5,386 nucleotides of DNA. It comes from Acidobacteriaceae bacterium (GTDB taxonomy: Bacteria > Acidobacteriota > Terriglobia > Terriglobales > Acidobacteriaceae). The translations under genes and the position numbers were made by a program. Shown here piece after piece: positions 1 to 5,386 of the stretch; within the stretch, counting starts at the first letter, position 1; every line of letters begins with the position of its first letter. The notes below the pieces were generated by a model, which saw only the letters and a program-made list of their open reading frames with translations, was not told the origin of the DNA and did not search any database. Where the stretch lies: contig PMCH01000251.1 of the NCBI GenBank assembly GCA_003154055.1, positions 24,899 to 30,284 of the forward strand. Direction: 5' to 3'.

Positions 1-2
1 CT

Positions 3-2093
3 GGAACATGGACGCCCGACACTGACTGGGGGCATTGGCGCCTTGGACAGAAACCGGACCAGGAATTCCTGAAGACGAACAATATGACCATCACGTTCGG
101 AAGCGGCGCGCCCAGCTTCGAGGACGTGAGTCGCGAAGAGTTCAATCGCGGGATGGAGCAGGCGAAGGCAAACAACCGCATTCTTCACGATAAAGGCTTC
201 ATCGTCCTCCGATATCTCACGAGTTCGATCCACGGGCGTTCGGCATCGAACAAAGACGAACCGCAAAAAGATCAGATCCGCATGCTGCAATTCTGGCGCG
301 AAAAGTGGAACGACTACGAGGACTACCTGGGTCCCAAGCCGGCAGAAGACCCGACGACGTGGATCACAGTTCGGCCGGATGGCACTTTTCCTCACTATCG
401 CTATGCCCCTTACGGCCAGGAAACGACGAACGAGTTCGAAACCTGGGGCTGCCCCAACAATCCGCACTTCACTCGTTTGATGGAGGGCAGGATACGAGCG
501 CAGGCGGAAACCGGGATCGATGGCTCCTACATCGACTGGACGCAGATCGCGGGTGGAACCTGCTATTGCGCGTACTGCAAACGGAACTTCGCTGCGTATC
601 TGAAGAAGAACCTTCCCGCAAAGGTGGCGCAGGCCAAGTACGGCGCGGACCATTATGACAACATCGCACTGCCGAAGAAGCGCGGTGAACCATTCTGGAG
701 CGAATGGATTACGTTTCGTGGTTATTCCGTGGCGGAATTCCATCACCGCCTGCGCGAAGTCGCCCGGAAGTACAACCCCAATTTCATGATTTCAGGAAAT
801 GTATTTGGGGGATTCGGCTACGGTCCGATCAGCTATGACGCGGCCGGCAACATGGAAATGCTCGGCCGCGACGGGTACGACGACTTCATCTACTCCGAAG
901 TCCAGGAATTCCTCGATGCCGCTCCACGTAAGGACGATCAGGCCGCAAAAATCACGAATAGTCCGGCGTTCAAGTTCCTGGCCGCAGCCACGCATGGCAA
1001 GCCGGTGATCGTGTATGCCACAGAGATCACGCCTCCGATCTTTCCCCACCCCACCGAGGGCTGCTTGAGTGCGATGTCCCAGATCAACATCGCGGAGGCA
1101 GTGGCGAATCACGCTGTCTTCCGGGAAAAAAGGTTAACGCCATCCGGCGCCACCCAGACGTATCGGTTTCTGGCGGCGAATGAGGAGAGCCTACGCAACG
1201 TGCGACTGCACGCAAACGTCGCGGTTGTCGCCTCGTTGCGACAGTATCTCGCGGATGAGTTGAGCTTTGCGTTTAGTGCTTCGCGTGTGCTAGCGGACAA
1301 CGGGATCGCTCACGTCATGCTGACCGAAGAAGACCTATCGAGCCCGGCGATCAATCAATTCGACATGGTGGTCGTCCCATATCTTCCGCTGATGAGCTCG
1401 GAGAATCAGCAAGCGCTCGTGCGTTATGCCAAGGCCGGCGGCACGCTGCTTGTTCTGGGTGCCAGCGGCAACAAAGATCAGTACGGCCTTGCTCAACGTC
1501 AGATTCCTTTAGCGCAATCACTGGGCAACGAACAATATCCTGCCGTCGAGGTTACGCGGAGAGTCGGCAAAGGGCAGGTACTGTTCGTCCCCGTGAAGGT
1601 TCCGGCATCCCGGTTCCTGATCCCGATGAAGTCGCACGGAGACTATACGACTTTTGGTCCGACGATGGCCGACGTCTTTGCTGACATCCCGGAGGGCTAT
1701 ACACGGAACCGCATCGACCCCGGGTTGCGCCAACTTCTGGGGCGAGTTGCCGGCAAGGTGCGGGAGAGTCTCGGCCCACGCGTAACGCGCCTCACCGCTG
1801 CAGCTCCGTTTGTCGAAATTACTACGATGATGGAAAAGACCGATCGATGGATGCTGCTCCACGTCGTCAATTACGACGTGACGGTGGACGGTACCATCAC
1901 GCCTGCCCGGGGGCTGAAGGTGCAAGCGGCGATTCCTCGCGGAAAGACCGCTCGAAGCGTTACCTGGAGTGGGACACTTGGCGAGATGAAACCAATAAAG
2001 TACAAAACGGTGAGCAGGGGAGGGCGTCAGGTGTTGACGCTTGACCTCGATGAAGTCAGCATTTATGGGCTTGCGAAGATCGAACTCGAGTGA
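3..2093 (+). CDS. GH42-like glycoside hydrolase with trimerization-type domain (5' partial)
   Basis: Probable glycosidase; substrate unknown. The frame is open from the left edge, so the true start lies upstream. The Met at 84 is internal: 27 protein-like codons precede it and no convincing ribosome binding site stands before it. Numbering from that Met, residues 1 to ~350 look like a TIM barrel. GIDGSYID (144-151) ends a barrel strand, and C123, C160, C162 and C165 form a four-cysteine set like the structural zinc site of GH42 beta-galactosidases. D151 lies nine residues before C160, where GH42 carries its acid/base Glu, and E314 (in YATEI) is the best nucleophile candidate. Residues ~376-510 resemble the GH42 trimerization (glutamine-amidotransferase-like) domain: a strand HANVAVVAS, then FDMVVVPYLPLMS and AGGTLLVLG. 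Residues ~570-669 form a C-terminal beta domain with an intact natural end. No signal peptide can be judged because the N-terminus is missing. The family (GH42-like or 'hypothetical glycosyl hydrolase' type) is from recalled motifs; activity is inference. Confidence 0.8.
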   Translation, partial: GTWTPDTDWGHWRLGQKPDQEFLKTNNMTITFGSGAPSFEDVSREEFNRGMEQAKANNRILHDKGFIVLRYLTSSIHGRSASNKDEPQKDQIRMLQFWREKWNDYEDYLGPKPAEDPTTWITVRPDGTFPHYRYAPYGQETTNEFETWGCPNNPHFTRLMEGRIRAQAETGIDGSYIDWTQIAGGTCYCAYCKRNFAAYLKKNLPAKVAQAKYGADHYDNIALPKKRGEPFWSEWITFRGYSVAEFHHRLREVARKYNPNFMISGNVFGGFGYGPISYDAAGNMEMLGRDGYDDFIYSEVQEFLDAAPRKDDQAAKITNSPAFKFLAAATHGKPVIVYATEITPPIFPHPTEGCLSAMSQINIAEAVANHAVFREKRLTPSGATQTYRFLAANEESLRNVRLHANVAVVASLRQYLADELSFAFSASRVLADNGIAHVMLTEEDLSSPAINQFDMVVVPYLPLMSSENQQALVRYAKAGGTLLVLGASGNKDQYGLAQRQIPLAQSLGNEQYPAVEVTRRVGKGQVLFVPVKVPASRFLIPMKSHGDYTTFGPTMADVFADIPEGYTRNRIDPGLRQLLGRVAGKVRESLGPRVTRLTAAAPFVEITTMMEKTDRWMLLHVVNYDVTVDGTITPARGLKVQAAIPRGKTARSVTWSGTLGEMKPIKYKTVSRGGRQVLTLDLDEVSIYGLAKIELE

Positions 2094-2099
2094 CACATT

Positions 2100-2435
2100 T
2101 CAGACGTCCCGGGCGGAGGACCGCGAGCATCGCAGTAGCATCGCATCTCCGATGACGCACGCATCGGCAATGAGGCGCATCTCGATCTCGCTCTTCTCGT
2201 ACTTCACACGGTAGTAAAGCTCCTGGGCATCGACCACGCCCTCCGGGCCGTAGATTTTCCGCAGGCTTTCGACGATGCCCGCGGGAACCACATGGCGAGG
2301 AGTGAGGAGCGCAATGTGGTCCACGTCTTTGCCGGCCGCGGCCTTGATGACATCCTCCAGGCGTTCGGCACGAATGGGATATTTCTCGTCGGCCAATTGC
2401 AGCAGTTCGACCTTGTGTTGATAGATTCTTGCTTT
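2100..2435 (-). pseudogene. Relic of an M24 (Xaa-Pro aminopeptidase-like) peptidase gene
   Basis: The minus-strand frame reads as the end of a creatinase N-terminal domain running into the start of an M24 'pita-bread' catalytic domain. Visible pieces are ELLQLADEKYPI, then DHIALLTPRHVVPAGIVES, then GVVDAQELYYRVKYEKSEIE and MRLIADACVIGDAML. The R-x-K-(x)n-E-I-x-x-M-R-x-A-D spacing is the usual junction of M24 proteins. The frame then ends in RCSRSSARDV and a stop. Moving one frame after a 9-bp direct repeat (2126-2145) restores AMLAVLRPG, the family's next conserved element. Beyond that the resemblance ends, about ten bases from the stop of the neighbouring + strand hydrolase. The catalytic metal ligands (Asp, Asp, His, Glu, Glu) would lie further on and are absent. 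There is no ATG or GTG start; only TTG at 2394-2396 or CTG codons are available, and the frame begins directly behind the GH2 stop. It is therefore a fragment cut at both ends and frameshifted, not a functional gene. Family call from motif recall. Confidence 0.62.
2126..2145. repeat. 9-bp direct repeat with 11-bp period at the relic's frameshift
   Basis: The sequence agcatcgca occurs at 2126-2134 and again at 2137-2145, separated by gt. The period of 11 is not a multiple of three. Removing one 11-base unit joins the two M24-like frames and gives a continuous reading through GDAMLAVLRPG on the minus strand. A small tandem duplication is therefore a good explanation for the frameshift, although a single-base indel nearby would also join the frames. 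Confidence 0.55.
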
Positions 2436-2459
2436 GGTCCCTTTGCATTTAACGCCGCA

Positions 2460-5165
2460 TCACTGAACAATGGCAGTCTTGGGATTAACGTTCCATCCTT
2501 CAACTTCGACGCTTGGTGTCGCTTTGCTCGCATCGCCGGTGCGATAGGTGGCCGTCACCTGTCGCGTCTCTCCGGGCAGCAGGGCGAAGTAGTTGTCCTG
2601 CCAGAGCACGGGCAGGATTTCATTTTCGATCTCACCGTCACGACTGACTCGGTTGCTCGATGTCTTGTTCACTTTCAGGTGTACCGCAAAGGCCAGGGTT
2701 GATGTCGGATTGTGGACGGTGACCGTTGTTGAGCTGTCATCGCCATTGCGTTGTGACCGAGCGGTAGCGACCAGATCGACCCGCGGGAGCGTATTCAGCG
2801 CGGTATAGTCCGCGAAAGTCTTGGTGGGAGCCCACGTCGAAATATCGTATTCGCCGGTGGGGTCCTCTTCCTGCCTGGCCCAGTCAATCGTTTCTTCGCG
2901 GGTGGAGAGCCAGTAGAAATTTCGGCTCTTTACCTGGCCGGCCGATTCTAGGGTGAGGCTGACGAAGTATGTCCCACTCAGACCTTGGAAGGTAGGCAGA
3001 GTGAACACCCGCGTGCTGCTGTCCGGGCCCGCGTTGACCTCGGTTTCCTTTGAGAATCTCTCTGTCATGTCAAGGTTGTAGACCTTGGCCATAACTTTCA
3101 GGCCGGCGAACGGTTGGTAGTAAGAATTCACCACCACCACCGAGCGGTCGTCGTACGAGTACTGCACGTGCAGCGGTTCGCACGCTTTCTTTACGCCAAA
3201 ATACGATCCCCCGGGGCGAAGATACCAATCATACATGTGCCAGATCATACTGGGCCAGGCGTTGTTTAACATCCACTGAATAATCCCGGTCGAGGTATAC
3301 TTGTTACGGCCATACGCTTCCATCATGGCGCGGTGGCCCTCGTAGGCTTGAACTTGAGCCTTCCGTGCGTATTCCTCCACTGAATTCGCCTGTCCATAGC
3401 GTTGGTTAAGCGCCTCGGTGAATACATCCAGAGTGTGAGACATGCCGCCGCCGTGGTATTGCCAGACGGAATCAATCGGCCAGAGGTGATCCGGCGGTAA
3501 CATACGCCGCAGGGTCTCAATGGGCGGGATGGCGGGGCCCGGGCTGGTCTCAGTGTTGAAACCGAACGCGCCTCCGTGGGTTGTATCCACATACCAGAAC
3601 GATGGCGCAACGTACTCGTAAGGGCCGGTCATCTTCACACCGCTTGGGCCGACCGTGGTGGTCCTGGCCCCGGCCGATGCGACGGAAGGGTTCGGCCAGT
3701 CCACCTCCTTCAGGATCTGCAAGTACAGGTTCTCAATCCTGGGCGGAGGCGCGAAGTCGCTGCCGTACAACCATGTGAACACAGAAGGATGGCGCTCAAG
3801 CCGGCGGATTTGGTCGCGCAGCGAGTCTCCCGCTATACGTTCGTTTTCTTTGTCCCAGGTGGGCCAGTTCTCCCATTGGTCACAACAGCACCAGCCTGCC
3901 ATGACAAGAATGCCCATCTGGTCGGCGAGATCGAAGAAGTGATCGTTCTCCAGTTTGCCTTCTAGACGTACCGCGTTGAGGTTCAGGTCGCGCACATAGT
4001 TGAGTTCGGCCTGCTGCCTGTCCGGCGAGGAGCGCAGAAGCATGTCGAAGCTGTAACCAGCTCCCCGGATGAGGATGTTCTTTCCATTGACTTGAAAGAC
4101 ACGATGACCTCCCTCATCAAGGTTCGAAGTCACCTGGCGAATGCCGAAACGAATGTGAGCTGAATCCGATACCTGCCCCTGGACTTCCACTGCCAGTTCA
4201 AGCGGGTAGAGGTCCTGCTTTCCAACCTGGACCGGCCACCACAAGCGAGGATTGGCGAGGTTCAGCTGCGGAAATGTCGCCGGGGTGAAGCGGACCACCT
4301 GTGTTTCTCTCGGTCCGAGGTGTACTGGCTGCTCGAACGTGCGGTTTTCAATGCGCCCCTTCAATACACCATCAACCGGATGGTCGGCGGCATTCGTCAG
4401 CTCCGCTCGGACCATCAACATGGCCTTCTCAGTGGAAGGCAGGTTGAGTTTGGTCAGGACGGCCGGGTAACGCAGAGCGACGGGCCCCGTGGCAGTAATG
4501 TGTATGTCGCGCCAGATCCCCATCTCTTTGTCGGGTGGCATGGGGGCCCAGTCGACGAGCGTGATGGCCAAATCGCGCGGTTGAGGAGGAAATATTTCAA
4601 CGGCAAGGGAATTGGTTTGACCGAGCTTGGCGGCAGCCGTTACGTCGAAATTGAACAGCCGCCAAGTGCCAGCAAGAGTTTCCGAGGAGGCGACCTGCAC
4701 ACCGTTCATCCACACGTTGGCACGGTAGTTGATGCCGTCAAAGCCGAGCCATAGCGTCTTTCCGCTGTATTCAGCCGGAAGTTTGAACTCCGTGCGAAAC
4801 CACCATGGCTGCCGGAAGGGGCTGTCTGGCGGCATCGGGATATTTGAAAAATCCTCAAATATGGGGTAGGTCGTGCCGGGGATGGTGCGCAGGTTCATCC
4901 CCGTGTAGGGATCGGGGTACACCTTGTCCTCCACCAGCGCGCTCAGAACTGTGGAAGGAATCGTGGCAGGATACCAGCCGCGCGTCGGAAAACCAACTGC
5001 CGAGATTGCCGCTCCGTCTGCATGCACATCGGCCGAGGGCTGGATGAACCAATTCTCACCAAGCACATTGGGAGAATCGTTGCCTTCAGATGTGGATGCT
5101 GTCGCGATCCCAACGAGAGAGCTAATAAGAAAGCTGACCACAACCAGGAATGAACACCGAACCAT
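2460..5165 (-). CDS. Secreted GH2 exo-beta-D-glucosaminidase-type enzyme
   Basis: Predicted to cleave beta-linked glucosamine from the non-reducing end of chitosan oligosaccharides, or a related beta-mannoside/glucosaminide, outside the cytoplasm. Start: ATG at 5165-5163, with AAGAGGAG eight bases upstream; a GTG at 5201 extends the frame by 12 codons but has no better site. The product is 901 residues. Residues 1-24 are a Sec signal peptide: MVR, a hydrophobic core VVVSFLISSLVGI, likely cut after ATA. Then follow a jelly-roll sugar-binding domain (~38-228), an Ig-like domain (~229-343), a TIM barrel (~344-655) and two C-terminal beta domains (~660-770 and ~790-901). This is the five-domain plan of the exo-chitosanase CsxA. 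Family marks are VRLEGK (399-404), GWCCCDQWENW (424-434) and QWMLNNAWPSMIWHMYDWY (630-648). The acid/base candidate is D470 (LYGSDF) and the nucleophile E539 (FNTETSPG). As I recall, CsxA uses Asp469 and Glu541, nearly the same positions. No CBM35 is seen. Plant endo-beta-mannosidases share this branch, so substrate is less certain than family. Confidence 0.9.
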   Translation of the reverse strand: MVRCSFLVVVSFLISSLVGIATASTSEGNDSPNVLGENWFIQPSADVHADGAAISAVGFPTRGWYPATIPSTVLSALVEDKVYPDPYTGMNLRTIPGTTYPIFEDFSNIPMPPDSPFRQPWWFRTEFKLPAEYSGKTLWLGFDGINYRANVWMNGVQVASSETLAGTWRLFNFDVTAAAKLGQTNSLAVEIFPPQPRDLAITLVDWAPMPPDKEMGIWRDIHITATGPVALRYPAVLTKLNLPSTEKAMLMVRAELTNAADHPVDGVLKGRIENRTFEQPVHLGPRETQVVRFTPATFPQLNLANPRLWWPVQVGKQDLYPLELAVEVQGQVSDSAHIRFGIRQVTSNLDEGGHRVFQVNGKNILIRGAGYSFDMLLRSSPDRQQAELNYVRDLNLNAVRLEGKLENDHFFDLADQMGILVMAGWCCCDQWENWPTWDKENERIAGDSLRDQIRRLERHPSVFTWLYGSDFAPPPRIENLYLQILKEVDWPNPSVASAGARTTTVGPSGVKMTGPYEYVAPSFWYVDTTHGGAFGFNTETSPGPAIPPIETLRRMLPPDHLWPIDSVWQYHGGGMSHTLDVFTEALNQRYGQANSVEEYARKAQVQAYEGHRAMMEAYGRNKYTSTGIIQWMLNNAWPSMIWHMYDWYLRPGGSYFGVKKACEPLHVQYSYDDRSVVVVNSYYQPFAGLKVMAKVYNLDMTERFSKETEVNAGPDSSTRVFTLPTFQGLSGTYFVSLTLESAGQVKSRNFYWLSTREETIDWARQEEDPTGEYDISTWAPTKTFADYTALNTLPRVDLVATARSQRNGDDSSTTVTVHNPTSTLAFAVHLKVNKTSSNRVSRDGEIENEILPVLWQDNYFALLPGETRQVTATYRTGDASKATPSVEVEGWNVNPKTAIVQ

Positions 5166-5173
5166 GAGTAACG

Positions 5174-5181
5174 CTCCTCTT
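5174..5181 (-). promoter_or_regulatory. Ribosome binding site of the GH2 gene
   Basis: Read on the minus strand this is AAGAGGAG, followed by eight bases (cgttactc) and ATG. This near-consensus Shine-Dalgarno site decides the start at 5165 over the upstream GTG at 5201, and the ATG start places the signal peptide directly at the N-terminus. Confidence 0.75.
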
Positions 5182-5317
5182 CGAATGAACCGGAACTCCA
5201 CGCGCTATACGCCGGGTACGGAACCAACTGCTACCGCGGTTTCTACAATACCATCGGGATCTGTGGAGCACCCAGCAGCACAACTGCCCGAGCGCAAAGC
5301 GGTTGGATGCAGCGATG

Positions 5318-5334
5318 CAGAAGTCGAGCTTCTG
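5318..5334. repeat. Short inverted repeat (6-bp arms, 5-base loop)
   Basis: CAGAAG at 5318-5323 and CTTCTG at 5329-5334 are exact reverse complements around tcgag. It lies about 150 bases upstream of the GH2 start. It could be a regulator site or a weak hairpin behind an upstream gene, but no T-run follows on either strand, and six-base arms arise by chance fairly often. Confidence 0.25.
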
Positions 5335-5386
5335 GGAGGTTCGCCAGTTGCAGATTGACATGTTTATCCACGAGTGACGGGCAAAC

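Larger units (their letters stand above)
5166..5386. other. Upstream region of the GH2 gene; no supported gene
   Basis: This should contain the GH2 promoter, but no clear -35/-10 pair is visible. The best -10-like string is TGGTATTGT on the minus strand near 5246-5254. It has an extended TGn but only four of six matches to TATAAT and no good -35 at 16-18 bases, so I do not call it. A minus-strand frame is open from the right edge to a TAG at 5243-5245 (47 sense codons) and could be the tail of an upstream gene on the same strand. Its residues (for example NLQLANLPEARLLHRC) are not recognisable. A plus-strand frame open from 5189 to the TGA at 5375-5377 has no early start. Confidence 0.5.

Noticed and set aside
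84..86. ATG as the start of the left hydrolase gene
   Set aside because: The frame is open and protein-like back to the window edge (for example TPDTDWGHWRLG), and no clear Shine-Dalgarno site precedes this ATG; the gene is 5' partial.
1518..2096. Long minus-strand open frame opposite the left hydrolase
   Set aside because: It is an antisense shadow of a well-supported coding region, with low-complexity Arg/His/Ser-rich residues and no recognised domain.
2329..2343. GC-rich palindromic run (ggccgcggcc) as a terminator between the convergent genes
   Set aside because: It lies inside the peptidase-like coding relic, has no loop or T-run, and is explained by Ala/Gly codons.
4320..4754. Plus-strand open frames opposite the GH2 gene
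   Set aside because: They are antisense shadows of conserved GH2 beta-domain sequence and have no motif or ribosome binding site.
5166..5201. GTG at 5201 as the start of the GH2 gene
   Set aside because: The ATG at 5165 has a near-consensus AAGAGGAG site at good spacing and begins a normal signal peptide; the 12 extra codons would put MEFRFIRRGALL before it.
5189..5377. Plus-strand open frame with fairly protein-like residues (RLDAAMQKSSFWEVRQLQ) ending at a TGA
   Set aside because: An in-frame stop at 5186-5188 lies just upstream, the first ATG comes only 20 codons before the end, and I recognise no family. It could be a decayed gene tail but cannot be supported.
5243..5386. Minus-strand frame open to the right edge, possible tail of an upstream gene
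   Set aside because: Only 47 sense codons, no recognised motif, and other frames here are also open; sequence to the right is needed to decide.

Overview
The window is a moderately GC-rich piece of bacterial chromosome (roughly 55-60% G+C by eye). It holds two large carbohydrate-active genes that face each other, with a broken peptidase gene between them. The purine-rich ribosome binding site, a Sec signal peptide on one enzyme, and the protein types together suggest a Gram-negative soil polysaccharide degrader. Acidobacteriota, or possibly Verrucomicrobiota, would fit, but this is an impression from protein style and no marker gene is present to confirm it.

Layout. From the left edge to 2093 (+ strand) runs a glycoside hydrolase whose 5' end lies outside the window. 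It has a GH42-like TIM barrel with a four-cysteine, zinc-type cluster, then a GH42 'trimerization'-type (glutamine-amidotransferase-like) domain and a C-terminal beta domain. From 2094 to 2459 lies the convergent intergenic stretch. Nearly all of it is a relic, on the minus strand, of an M24 (Xaa-Pro aminopeptidase-like) peptidase gene. The relic is truncated at both ends and frameshifted at a short direct repeat. From 5165 down to 2460 (- strand) is a complete secreted GH2 enzyme of the exo-beta-D-glucosaminidase / endo-beta-mannosidase branch, with a good ribosome binding site. The last ~220 bases (5166-5386) are the upstream region of the GH2 gene. They hold a small inverted repeat and no gene I can support.

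How they may work together. The GH2 protein should release non-reducing-end glucosamine, or a related beta-linked sugar, from oligosaccharides in the periplasm or outside the cell. The GH42-like protein probably acts on another, unidentified, sugar linkage. The genes converge, so they are not in one operon, but their proximity suggests a glycan-use region. In both enzymes the residue I assign as the general acid/base is Asp rather than the clan GH-A Glu. This is known for the GH2 exo-glucosaminidases and appears unreported to me for the GH42-like protein. I found no CRISPR array, tRNA, rRNA, IS element or complete mobile element, and nothing that looks like a wholly new system.
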